Made by a program: the position numbers and the translations under genes. DNA of 64,000 bases. Source: Hypomesus transpacificus. Its lineage: Eukaryota > Chordata > Actinopteri > Osmeriformes > Osmeridae. Location: the NCBI RefSeq assembly GCF_021917145.1, contig NW_025813704.1:541800-605799 (forward strand), in the 5' to 3' direction. The notes under the pieces were generated by a model that saw nothing but the letters and a program-made list of their open reading frames with translations, did not search any database and was not told the origin of the DNA. Below, one piece after another: positions 19,301 to 30,720 of this stretch (position 1 is the first letter of the stretch; every line of letters begins with the position of its first letter).

Positions 19301-19360
19301 TCACTCACTCTCCCTCTTTTTGTTAGATCTGCCACTGGTGTCATGGCTCTCGCGTCCTAA
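13310..19360 (+). CDS. patl2: patl2, PAT1-family mRNA-decay/translation factor
   Basis: PAT1 homologues link decapping (Lsm1-7, DDX6, Dcp2) in P-bodies; PATL2 is the oocyte form. Exons: 13310-13330, 13616-13763, 13864-14186, 14813-14878, 15030-15083, 15162-15278, 15373-15444, 15590-15723, 16068-16142, 16283-16406, 16876-16996, 17094-17191, 17279-17350, 17434-17576, 17714-17870, 18144-18278, 18475-18572, 19054-19194, 19327-19360. All phases join, giving 710 residues. N-terminal acidic motif with YNEETFG, then EDPAVMR; C-terminal [49 protein letters not shown] and [16 protein letters not shown]. These are closer to PATL2 than PATL1 ([19 protein letters not shown]). The start is inferred from MSDSKQQ before a GTAAGT donor; an upstream 5' exon is possible. 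Confidence 0.9.
13864..14186 (+). other. patl2: patl2 exon with in-frame 24-bp coding repeats
   Basis: This 323-bp exon contains a proline-rich segment and then four 24-bp repeats (about 14017-14125) coding GRGWSQPG, before the conserved [16 protein letters not shown]. The tandem unit is likely length-variable. Confidence 0.8.
14225..14800. repeat. 24-bp minisatellite in patl2 intron
   Basis: About 24 copies of a unit built on agcctgtaagccagtccagt, filling most of the intron between exons 13864-14186 and 14813-14878. It contains many GTAAGC donor-like hexamers. Confidence 0.9.
16390..16590 (+). repeat. 23-bp minisatellite that repeats the patl2 exon end and donor
   Basis: The real junction TACTACCAG|GTACCA at 16406/16407 is followed by about eight 23-bp units. 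Most contain tactaccaggtaccactaa, so the exon's last bases plus its 5' splice site recur down the intron. Confidence 0.88.
16701..16832 (-). mobile_element. tRNA-derived SINE
   Basis: The minus strand reads TGGCTGAGCGGTTAGGGAA (A-box) and GGTTGCCGGTTCGATTCC (B-box), then a tail with CCTTGGGCAAGGCACTTC. A second copy of the same family is at 24821-24982. Confidence 0.75.
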
Positions 19361-20141
19361 GGAGGGCGCTCTTCTGACGTAGACGAGCCAGTTGTGAGGA
19401 GGTGAACTGAAGCAGGATGGACGAGGTGTGAAGACGAACATCACGCTACCGAAACTTCAACCTGCTTGTATGACGATGCGTTTTCAAATGCATTCATGTG
19501 ATTTATTTTCTCAAATTTTCTTTCCTCCCCTCGTCCCCCTCACTTTTGAGCACGTTCTCTCAGATCTGTTTCCTTTTCATTTAATTTATCTACATGTCTT
19601 GTTAGGCCCAAGTACTGTAACACACATCTGCCCCCAAGCCAGTAGAAAATGTGTTGGATATAATCCAAGCCAATTCAAGTGACAAGAAGGTGAGTCTTAG
19701 TATGCCCACCAGAGGGTGCTGTGTCCTAGCCTCAACGCCTCCACTTTCCACGAAGAACAGAATCATTCAGGGAAAGTGTTTCATTAGGATACCTTTTCAA
19801 ATGTATTTAAGTTGGTCGCCTATCAAAAGACTTGGGATACTTAACTTTAATCTTGGAGGATTGTATCGTAGTTTGTTGCTCTTTTGAGGTGTTATGGGTT
19901 CATATTTTGTACAGCAAATGTAGTATTTTTGTAATATCTAATTATGACTTGACCTTCAGGAATGTACATGCACATTTGGGTTCTTTTGTAAAAGAAAAAA
20001 TATATATGGTTTCCCAAGTGTACATTCTCCGATGCTTGTTGTGTATATTCAAGGCTTTATTTCTATGTTTTAGTTGTATCTTTCATTTCAGTTGGAAGCA
20101 GATTCAATATAAAATGCACTCTTGTGAAGCACTTGCAACAA

Positions 20142-20151
20142 AATAAATAAA
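20142..20151 (+). promoter_or_regulatory. patl2: poly(A) signal of patl2
   Basis: Overlapping AATAAATAAA about 785 bp after the patl2 stop. 19361-20141 is an AT-rich 3' UTR without a convincing coding region. Confidence 0.7.
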
Positions 20152-20554
20152 ATTTCACAAAAATAGTTCATCTTGCTACCTTATGCACAGAGTTGATTAA
20201 ATCCTGCCTCGGGCCCCCCGGTCCCGCTAGGCACCCCGGCCTACAACTCTTTTGGAGGCCCCTTGTTTGGCCTCGATGGCCTCTCCCCCTGCTGACCTTT
20301 CCCCTGATGGCTTCTCCCCTGATGGCCTCTCCCCTGAAATGATTTGGTTGGTGTGTCAGACATTTTCAGCCATGTAACAGGCAGGTCACATTCTGACAGC
20401 TATCAAAATGGGACCTCTTGTGCCCAGGTCCAGCTGTTGACCAGATCAGTGTCTGTCTTGCTTTTATACGTACCAATGACATATGAGTCACCTGAACCTG
20501 TCCTGCTCACACACCACGGCGCAACATTCCAGAAAAGGGAGGCTGTGCCGCTGC

Positions 20555-20960
20555 CCAGCCCGGGCAGGACCTGGCTTGGCCGTGCAGCCTGGCTGTGCAG
20601 GACCTGGCTTGGCTGTGCAGCCTGGCTGTGCAGGACCTGGCTTGGCCGTGCTGCCCGGGCAGGACCTGGCTTGGCCGTGCAGCCTGGCTGGGCAGGACCT
20701 GGCTTGGCCGTGCAGCCGGGCTGTGCAGGACCTGGCTTGGCCGTGCAGCCTGGGCAGGACCTGGCTTGGCCGTGCAGCCTGGCTGGGCAGGACCTGGCAT
20801 GGCCGTGCAGCCCGGGCTGTGCAGGACCTGGCTTGGCCGTGCTGCCCGGGCTGTGCAGGACCTGGCTTGGCCGTGCTGCCCGGGCTGGGCAGGACCTGGC
20901 ATGGCCGTGCAGCCCGGGCTGTGCAGGACCTGGCTTGGCCGTGCTGCCCGGGCTGGGCTG
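20555..20960. repeat. GC-rich minisatellite
   Basis: About thirteen units of 28-35 bp built on aggacctggcttggccgtg, with gcagcc/gctgcc variants. Open in five frames, which explains overlapping spurious ORFs. Confidence 0.88.
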
Positions 20961-22369
20961 ATAAGTGCAGCTCCAAAAGCAGAGAGGCTGGAAGCTTCCC
21001 TGGCACTGGCCTGACACTCCACGCTGGTGCCAGACCTGCTTGTCCTTTCATGGTGCTGTCAGGGATTCCTCCGGACATCAGAATGTGACCCCGTGTGCGA
21101 CCTCCATCTCTGGCCAACTGTGAAGCCCCTCTGCCAGTTTGACTGTGTCTGGGCGCGTCTGAGCCCCCCTGCACCCCGCAGACAGGCAGATCCATCCAGC
21201 GCTGGCAGACAGAGCCAATATTGTCCCTTTGTCTGGGAGGGGGCAAGAATGTGGGAGCAGGGGACCAGCTGTGAGGAATGTTGACTTGGGAGGACTGGGG
21301 GAGGCAGTATAGAGGCAGTATAGAGGCAGCAGAGGCCTACTGTAAAATGGCGGAGCACAGCTCTTTCTAGTAAATCCCCCTCCTCCCTATGTCTACAGTA
21401 GTAATGACCAGAGCCATCCATCAACCCCCCTTCCCCCTCATGTCTGGATCCCCCAGGATGACATGTCCGTGTCTGGAGCCTGCTTGGTTGGTCCTGGGCC
21501 CCAGTGGCCCACCCAGGACCCCACCCTCCACTGCAAGGCCTGTTCTGGGTGACTTGGCTGGGGCTTCATGTGTTGTGGTCCTCTAGTCATATATCTGCTT
21601 CACATCAGCACGGCTGCTGTCGTGGAGACAAGAGCTGCTAATGGACGGACCACATCTGTACAGAACAGTATGAAACAGAAACAGAAAAGCAATGAATACA
21701 AGTCTTAACGTTCGGAAGGAAAATGCTGGTTTGACATGTTCTTCACGTTACTATAAAACCCTGTTGTCAGATGGAGCAGTCTCTGAAGTGTTTCCTAAAT
21801 GCTTTTTAGAGAACAGGTCTTATTGTTATATAAAAATATATTTATCTTATACATAGTATTGTATGGTCAGTATTAGATATACTAGCAGGGCATCTTTGTG
21901 CCAATAACCCTTTGAAACATAAAACAGACTTAGATTTCAGTCATTCTTTCATTCTTGCCAACCCTGCTGTTGGCAGGAATGGGAGTTCAGTATTGGCAGA
22001 AGAGCCGTCAGAGCCAGGCAGCGTCACAGACATGAGGAAAGCTGGCCGCTCGGAGCAGCTCAGATCCATGTAGGTATTTATGACGGCTCACTGGCTGGTC
22101 CAGGATCAGAACCTAGTGACCTTCAGAGGCGTATATATGACAGTATACAGGAGTAAGCATCAGTAGAGAGCAGACAGAGAATCCTTGTCAAACTGAGGTG
22201 AGGTTTTCTACACGCTAGGCAGAGCGACACACTAACATCCTGATGCCCTCAATTTCACCCTACAACTCTCCTGTTCAAACCCCCAACCTTGACTCCCCCT
22301 CCGTCTCCGTCTCAGTCCCCCACTCCAGCCTCAGCCATCCAGACCCTGTCCAATCTGCCCCAGCCTTCC

Positions 22370-22700
22370 TGGCCTCTGCAGCGCCCCCAGCCTCTCTGTG
22401 GCCCCAGCCTTCCTGGCCTCTGCAGCTCCCCCCAGCCTCTCTGAGGGGGTCCTCAGGCCTCTGGCCTCTGCAGCGCCCCCAGCCTCTCTGTGGCCTCAGC
22501 CCTGTGGCTTCTGCAGCGCCCCCAGCCTCTCTGAGGCCTCAGCCCTGTGGCTTCTGCAGCGCCCCCAGCCTCTCTAAGGCCTCAGCCCTCTGGCCTCTGC
22601 AGCGCCCCCAGCCTCTCTGAGGCCTCAGCCCTGTGGCCTCTGCAGCGCCCCCAGCCTCTCTGAGGCCTCTGGCCTCTGCAGCGCCCCCAGCCTCTCTGAG
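22370..22700. repeat. about 43-bp minisatellite
   Basis: About eight units with gcgcccccagcctctctg and ctcagccctgtggc. It yields proline/serine-rich spurious ORFs. Confidence 0.85.
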
Positions 22701-23175
22701 GGGGTCATCAGGCCAGGCAGGCAGCAGACACTGCAGAGAGCATGTCCATCAGTCCCAGTCAGAGGGAGCCCAAACACAGACATGGCTCCCCTGCTGTTCA
22801 ACCACTTTATTAATGTCAGGGGCAGAATGTAGCCCAGTGCTAGAGCATGGGGATGGTTACAACTCAGTAGAATGACACACTTCTGATCCTTGATCTTCTG
22901 CCGTACTTTCTAATTGCACTATTAATCACTTTGACTACTTATTATGTATTTTGTGTACATGAATAGTGGTCCTGTGTTTGGTGACGACACGGCAGTCTTC
23001 TCCTGCATGTGAGCAGACGGACGCCAGGACAGGAAACAGGCAGAGAGAAAGAATTCGACTATGATTATTTGTCTTCACTGTGCCTGAAATGCTGCCATAC
23101 TGACAACACGTGTCTGTGTGCATGTGTGTGCGCACACTTGTGTGTGTACGTGTGTTGTGTGTATGGACGTGTGTG

Positions 23176-23209
<34 letters not shown>

Positions 23210-24820
23210 GTTGTGTGTGGGAGGTCTGGATATTAATGTTTATGATATGTTTACGCGCTTGTTTTTTTTGTGTGATTTAGGTGCATATATGAAAGTGTCT
23301 CAGTTCAGACAAGAATGCCTCCAACCTCCCAACACTCTCTGCCCAAGCTGACTGCCACAGGACGGGGGTAAGCTGGCGTGGGGGGGGGGGACTAGGGCTG
23401 TAGAAGAGGCCTAGTGGCCCCCCAGACAGACCCTCTCAAACTCATTATCAACTCCTAAAATCCTCAATTAAAGTTTGCAAACACTTCTACAAATCTGTTG
23501 TAGATCTATATGACACTACAACATGCTGTCTTCAAAAGCCAGCTCATTCCATGTGTAGTATTCAGTCACACTAAACCTGAAGATCACGTGAGAACAGATT
23601 ACAAGAACATAAGCGGACAAAATGATGTGAAGATGTTTGGGGGGAGGGCGGGAGGAGAGGGGGGTTAAGGATGGGGGAGGGGGCAGGATGGGGGAGGGGG
23701 CAGAGCTGGTACCCGGAGGGTGAACAGAGCTGGTCCGTGAGGCTGGGCTTCAGCCAAGTGTGTGAGAGGTCTGAGGAGGGTCAAAGGTCAATCGTTAACC
23801 TCTCCTTGACCCCATAACAGGAGGATCTGGAATCTGCTCTAAAGGTGAGACCTTCACTTTTTCTCTTTTTTTCTTCTCGACACACAAAGAGGTCAGTCAC
23901 TAAGATGAGATCATGGAAAGTCCTGAATGGGTGTAGAGCAGTATGGACTGACGGTGGCTCATACATGAATCTAACTCCAGCCTTTCCTTCTCTGTCACTG
24001 CATCCACTTCCTAAATATAAGACACAAGATGATGTCACTTCCTCCTCATCACATTGTAACCAATGATGATCAGAGCACAGGATTCCAGTCAGAATCTATC
24101 AGGAGTTTGGCCACCTCAGATTGCCTTCTAAATCAGACCTGGATTTGACCATGCAAAAATAGTTTTTAATAATATGAATGTGTTTGTTGTTCATTTTAAT
24201 CTTATGCAAGGTACAGGAGGGAATTTGACCCTGCAAACGTGTGATTTGCAGTAAAGTGTTCTTCCACTGAGTTACACCATGAGCCGTAACATGTTTAGGA
24301 ACAGAAATAATGACCAACCCTAAGTAGGTTTTATTAGACTATATTATTTCCCATTACCAGTATGTGTACATGCTCACAAGACAAATTCAGTTTGTTATAC
24401 TTTAGTTTGTACAAACTGTTTAAACTGTTCTGAGCCACTGGTGCATGGCTTGAAACAAATTACCTTCTGTTTACCTAGTGTCTGTGTCTGGGGTGTTTTA
24501 TTTAAACTTCATTGCTCGATTGATTTAAAAGTGTGAAGCTATGATCCGAAGGTATTTTTATAACAATCTGGGACAGTTTTTACAGTAGTGTAACTCCTGC
24601 TGTCTGCATCAGAGATGGCAAAAGTACACACATCCTTCACTTAAGTACTCATGTCTAAAAAGACTGGTCAAAATTGAAATGCTGACTACACTTTCTTAAA
24701 CTGTGCAGTGTAACACAGTTGAGTTTTTGTCTCCACATTAGCAGGTAAAATAAACGTTTGTCAACTTCTCCTGTCAGCGAACCTGACGTTACTGTTGATG
24801 TGTTTGCATACTGTTGAGAG

Positions 24821-24982
24821 ATTACATTTAGTCATTTAGCAGACAGGGAACATTCCCCCGAGGCAAGTAGGGTGAAGTGCCTTGCCCAAGGACACAACGT
24901 CATTTGGCACGGCCAGGATTTGAACCAGCAACCTTCGGATTACTAACCCAATTCCCTTACCGCTCAGCCACCTGGCTCCCTT
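24821..24982 (-). mobile_element. tRNA-derived SINE (second copy)
   Basis: Same family as 16701-16832: minus strand GGCTGAGCGGTAAGGGAAT, B-box GGTTCAAATCC, tail CTTGGGCAAGGCACTTC, and an end TTTAGTCATTTAGCAGACA shared with many teleost SINEs. Confidence 0.75.
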
Positions 24983-25319
24983 AGATGCTAATGTTCTGGA
25001 GTGTCTCGGTCTGGTCCTGCATGATCCCAGCCTGACAGAGTAAGAAGGTCTTCCACAGTCCAGACAGACAAACTTGTGATCATGGTCTTGACAGACCTCT
25101 GTTAAGGACCATTGTGTTGTCCACCCCCCTGCCCCCACCCCACCCCTCCTCCCCTCCCCCCTCTCCTGGAGATGCTCTATCATGTGGAGCACATCAGTCA
25201 ACATCTCATCTGGTGAACCCCTTGGTCCTCCTTCTCTCTCCCTCCAGTGTTAATGTACTTTAAGTACCCAATTATTCAGTTAGTGTGTGTACAGCAGGGC
25301 CCAGGAATGGCAGGCTCGC

Positions 25320-25862
25320 CCCCTGGCCTGGGAGGAGCTGCTACTGGGGGGAGTGGTCTGGGGAGGGGAAGGAGAGCAGGGGGGAGAGAGGAGGGTGCTG
25401 GGGGGCAAGGAGGTAGAACAGGGGGAAGAAAGGAGGGAGAGCAGGGGGGAGAGGAGAGGGAGATGGGGGGAGCATCTCCTGGAGGGGAATGTCCTACAGC
25501 AAGGGAGGGGGGAGGGGAGAGGGGGTGAGCAGGGGAGGGGAGAGGGGGTGAGCAGGAGAGGAGGGGGGAGGGGGTGAGCAGGGGAGGAGGGGGGAGGGGG
25601 TGAGCAGGGGAGGAGGGGGGAGGGGGGAGGGGGTGAGCAGGAGAGGAGGGGGGAGGGGGTGAGCAGGGGAGGAGGGGGGAGGGGGTGAGCAGGAGAGGAG
25701 GGGGGAGGGGGTGAGCAGGGGAGGAGGGGGGAGGGGGTGAGCAGGGGAGGAGGGGGGAGGGGGTGAGCAGGGGAGGGGGAAGGGGGTGAGAAGGAGAGGA
25801 GGGGGGAGGGGGTGAGCAGGGGAGGGGAGAGGGGGTGAGCAGGGGAGGAGGGGGGAGGAGGG
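25320..25862. repeat. G-rich purine minisatellite upstream of the matrix-gene promoter
   Basis: Roughly 25-bp units (gagcaggggaggagggggga) run for about 350 bp, preceded by related purine-rich sequence, to within 15 bp of the TATA box at 25876. The strand bias and G-runs could form quadruplex or triplex DNA; that is inference. Confidence 0.88.
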
Positions 25863-25875
25863 GCACCTGAGCGGG

Positions 25876-25882
25876 TATATAT
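25876..25882 (+). promoter_or_regulatory. TATA box of the matrix gene
   Basis: TATATAT lies 96 bp before the predicted start codon, with a GC-rich 5' UTR between. Transcription would start near 25905-25912. Confidence 0.6.
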
Positions 25883-25971
25883 GTCTCCCTCACGGAGGGT
25901 TGGCGCCCACAGTAAAGCAGTTTCCCTTCCAGCAGCTGTCTTCTCTTCTGACTGGTGTCCAGGTCTCCACT

Positions 25972-26044
25972 ATGCTGGGACGGTTTCTACTCCACACCAC
26001 GCTGCTGCTCTGGCTGGTTAGGAGTGCCTACCTGGGGGGAACAG
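25972..26044 (+). other. matrix gene exon 1, signal peptide
   Basis: Codes a 20-residue hydrophobic leader with likely cleavage near RSAY|LGG. The donor ACAG|GTGAGG is followed by a 30-bp tandem copy (26045-26074 repeats 26015-26044), so a second identical donor lies at 26074/26075. Using it would add ten residues in frame. Confidence 0.75.
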
Positions 26045-29000
26045 GTGAGGGGACTGGGGGCCTGGGGGGAACAGGTGAGGGGACTGGGGGCCTGGGGGAG
26101 GCTGGACCTGTCAGACATGGTCTCAGATATCCTAACATGGCTTTGTGTATACTGGCACAGTACCTTGACAGGAGCCATAGGCTATAGCAATAGAGCTTGA
26201 GTTATAGAATGTCTATATAAGTAAAATCTACTTTGTTTGCATTTTGTTTTAAAATTGTACTGCTTTGATTTTGAAAGTTAATTGATGATATATTTGATTG
26301 CTGTGTGAGTTCTTGGTCATCGAGCTTCCTGTTCAGCATCCCCTGGGTTGTTGGGTGTGTGGTCAGGTGTGTGGTCAGGTGTTAGGTATGTGTGTGTTTG
26401 TTGAGGTGCTGTGTATGTGGTGAGGAGTGGTGTTAGTTATGTGTGTCAGTCGTTAGGGTGTGTGTGGTGAGGTGTTAGATGTATGTGCATGATTAGGTGT
26501 TGGGTGTGTGTGTGTGTGTGTGTGTGTGGTGAGGTGTTGGGCATGTGTAGTCAGGGTCTGTGTGTGTGTAGTCAGATTGTGTATGAGTGTGTAGTTAGGG
26601 TGTGTGTGTAGTCAGGGTGTGTGTGTGTAGTCAGGGTGTGTGTGTGTAGTCAGGGTGTGTGTGTGGTCAGGGTGTGTGTGTAGTCAGGGTGTGTGTGTGT
26701 ATTCAGGGTGTGTGTGTGGTCAGGTGTCTGGTTCTGTTGAGAGAGGCCAGCACGCTCCATCTGTCTCAGGAGTTATGAGCATGGACATGTGGCCGGCTGT
26801 CAAGATGCTGCGCATCATTAGCATCTGACCCAAAGGACAGTCTCTCTGAGCTGGGCCTGGTCTGAGGTCTGTAGTCTGTGGTCTGTAGTCTGTGGTCTGT
26901 AGTCTGAATTATGGTCAGGTCTTAGCCTGGGCCTGGGTCGGGCTAAATAAAAGTAGTAAACAAAATAAAAGATTTATTTCCGAAGACATAAATATTGACA
27001 CTCCTGAGTAGTAAATGGATACTTGTCTCCTCTAACAAAGATGTCTTGGTTAGTCAAGGAGGATGTGAACCCTAACAGCTCGGGGTTGCTAAAGCCAGAC
27101 ATCCATAAACCTAGTGTGACGTAAGTTTACATAGGGGCTCCCTGTGGTTAGGGTATTTATATTTATACAATATTTATAATTCATCATTTGATTGTTTAAT
27201 CTGTTATAAAGGCGTGTCAGATGTGTCAACGTAATAAAATAGAAATCGATTAGAAGCTATTTCAATTCGAAGGTATTTTTTTTAAATCCTACTGCTAGGC
27301 TAATGTTTGACTGGCAGAAAAGTATGCCGCACGCGGATTTAAATTCCCTTCATGGTTTCCTGAACTAACCCTAGGTAAAGAGAAAGAGAGGAGAGAAAAC
27401 CCCTAGCAGGCGTTTGTGTTTGTCTGTCAAATTTCAAACGATAATGTCACATTTCAAAACGAAAACAATCTTAGTGACGTTCGCTATGCAACTGTAAGTG
27501 TAGGCCAGTGTTACTTTGGCCCACATCCAAATTTTCTTGTGATCGTGCGAAACAACCATCTATAGCCTATATTACACTTCCTCTTCTCTGTCGGCTCTCT
27601 TTCTAGAAATCAAAGGCAGCTTAGCTTTGGTGTCAGTCACAGTCTAAATTTGACATCTTGATGCGAGAGGGAATGTTTTACTACTTGTACACAGTCGCTC
27701 TATTGAGAACTGCGATGTCGCATTCAGGGTGTATCCTGAGCTGAAGCACGGAAAATGTGTCGTAAACATGACTTGTCCTAAATGAAGTTTAGCCTAGAGC
27801 TATTAGGCCTACTCAGTTTCTGGATGATTTGATCATTTTTGCCTCTCTTACATGTCAGAATTTAGCAATTTTGTCGAAATGTAGGCATAGGATAATAGTA
27901 CAGGCTGTTGGGCCCTGTCTGCACAAGGGAAGAAACGGCTTTGGCCGATATAGGGTCGTTTGAGTTGTAATGGCCGGTATGGGTACCCTCCTCTAGTGAC
28001 AGGGGCGCTACCAGGAATTTTGGGCCCCATGAAAAAATAAATCTATTTTGGGGGGGGGGCCCTGTCAGTCAGGGGCCCTTAGAATCGTCCTAACTTTTCC
28101 CCCATATACGGTGCCCCTGAGTGACAGTGATCCTGGTTACAGCTATGGCTGAGAGACCTGTCATGATCGATAACTTCTCTCTGCCTGCTAGGTTACAGAC
28201 CTCCAGCTGGTGTGCCCAATGGATACGGAGCAAAACCCAACGGTAGGCCTAATGTGCAACAGCGTAGCCTACAAATTAGGCTACATTCGATTAATTTAGC
28301 TGGCGTTTTCGTCACAAGCACGGAAAGTAGACTAAAGAAAACGGGCCACTTAACCCAAAGGTTATGGCAAGCCGTTTTAACATTTATTTCAAAGAAGGTA
28401 GTCACTATTTTGAAGTTACTAGTAGCCTAATTATTTAGTTACTAGTAACTAATCCAATACTTACTTGTATCTATTCTAGTTTTACTAGTAACTATTCATT
28501 AGATACTAGTAACTATTAATCCTTTATTAACAATTGTTACTCGTAACATTATTATTCTTACTCGTAAGAATAGATTTTTTACTCATCATAGCTTATGACG
28601 AGTTAAAATTACTACTTGATGGTTCAATTTAAAATGTTAATAGTAACAATACACCTTTTACTAGTAAGAATTGGAATAGATACGAGTAACTAATGTATAA
28701 GTACTAGTATATAATTATTAGATACTAGTAAAACTGAAATAGATAGGCCTACTAGTAAATATTGGAATAGATACTAGTTGGAAACAAATAGTAAATATCT
28801 GTAAAGCAGAGCCCCATAGAATACAAACGTAAACATTTGCAATTTGTTACTAGTAAAACGGGAATAGATACTAGTAACTATTGGATTAGTTACTAGTAAC
28901 TTAAAATGGCTTGCCATAAACGGTAAAACCCCACCGTTTGAATTCTTCCATTCAGAATTAGATCATGGTTGTATTTGAAGTGATCTTAAGATGTTAAATA

Positions 29001-30686
29001 TTCTCTATAGCTGGGCATATAACTCAGGCATTATTTTTATGTGGCTTTGGATAAAAGCTTTGGACATAAAATGTAATGCGGTGTGACTCATCTTGTCATG
29101 AATGAACATCATGTTAACTCGTGTGGTTGTGATTCCAGGTCACGGGCCTGTTGCCGGTCTTCCCAACGGACAGGACCCTCCGCCCAACGGTAGGCTACGG
29201 CTAACGACACGACTAATGATACCGAGACAGAATGCAGCAGTGTTCCATGCATAATCATTATTTTTATTGTTCAATTACATTATATAATTGAAAAAAATGG
29301 GAGATAAATAGGGCAAAATATTGATGTATCCTATTCATATTTATAACTGTAGATAATCTAATAATTTCAGGGGGGACTCCTCAGAACGGAGGCGGGATTG
29401 GGCGATTATTAATGCCATACAAAGGTAAAACAATCTCCAGCCCTGAACCTAATAGCCTACAGAAAACATCAAGAAGTTGCACATGTACAACTAACACATA
29501 GGCTATGTAAAAAAAAATGCTTTTAAATACTGTTTGGTCTCAAACTCTAAGGGATGTTTAACCTTGTGTTGTGCAGGAGTTGGTGTTCCCATGGGAACGG
29601 AGAACGGAGGGGCCCCCAACAAGGGAACAGGTGAGAAGTTACCTTGGTTACAGCTGCTGTATATAACAGACTGCAAAAACATGTGCCTTTACTTACATTT
29701 ACCAAATTTGATTAATTTAGCAGAAGCTTTCATCCAAAGTGACATACATTTGTATGTATACAAAACAGATGTTGATGTAACATTTGTTTTGATTTCAGAA
29801 GTGTACTAGTTGTTTGACAGTAAGATATTTTTTTGTAATAAAAAAATAAAAAAAAAGGATGTTTACTTACTTGTTTGTGGGTGTGTTCCAGGCCTGGGGC
29901 CGGCGGGGGGGGCAACCAATGGGAACGGAGCCAAGCCCAACGGTGACCATGGTTACGGACCTGCTAATGGGGCTAATGGACAGGCAGCCAAACCCAACGG
30001 TAGGAGCATCACCAACACTCTCTGTCAGGGTCATAATGTTGCTGGTTGAAGCTTGAGCCCTACGCCTTGTGTGGCCGCTGCAGGACATGGTGCCGGGGCT
30101 GCCAACACCGGCACCATGTCGGAGGCAAACCCAACAGTTAGTTTCCCGTTCCCTCATGGAAACCAACAACACTAGTTTAACTCTGTATTTTGGTGCATAC
30201 TGTAGCATGCAGTAAGATATTCCATACTGTAGCATGCAGTGAGATATTCCATGGTTGATCAGCAAGGCCACATGAGATGAAAGATGTGTTTGTGCTGCGG
30301 CAGTTGTAATGGAGGCGTGTGGCTTGTATGGTCTCTAGGTTACGGTGCCCCTGTTGCTGCACCTAACGGAAATGGAGCTAAAGCCAAAGGTACTCAGATT
30401 TATAAAGAGGAATTCCTGCGTTCTGTTACGTTCTGACTCATTACCAGGATGTGTCTTGGTTAACTGTGGTCTGATTGAACCCTACAGGTCATGGACCCCA
30501 GGCCGGGCATGGCAACGGACATGGAGCCAAGGCCAACGGTACCCTCCTGGTTCTAAGAAAGAACATCAACGTCAATAAGAGTTTAACCTCAGATAAATCA
30601 GTTGATTCTTTGGTGTGTTCTTCAACACTTAGGTCAAGGAGCAGCTGCAGGGTCCCCTAATGGGAACGGGGCCAAGCCGAACGGTG

Positions 30687-30720
<34 letters not shown>

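Larger units (their letters stand above)
20200..25870. other. intergenic region, no gene seen
   Basis: 5.6 kb between patl2 and the matrix gene. It contains G/C-rich minisatellites (20555-20960, 22370-22700), a GT microsatellite (23155-23222), G-rich tracts (23635-23705), a SINE (24821-24982) and the purine array at 25320-25860. The long ORFs here are repeat read-through with no recognisable domain. Confidence 0.6.

Noticed and set aside
13310..19360. Assignment as patl1
   Set aside because: DDYYYQEYY and [10 protein letters not shown] with PRRAI follow PATL2; PATL1 has different residues at these places.
20344..21246. Overlapping Trp/Cys- or Ala/Gln-rich ORFs on both strands
   Set aside because: GC-rich minisatellite is open in many frames; no domain, no splice context.
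22243..22875. Pro/Ser/Ala-rich ORFs
   Set aside because: 43-bp minisatellite read-through between genes.
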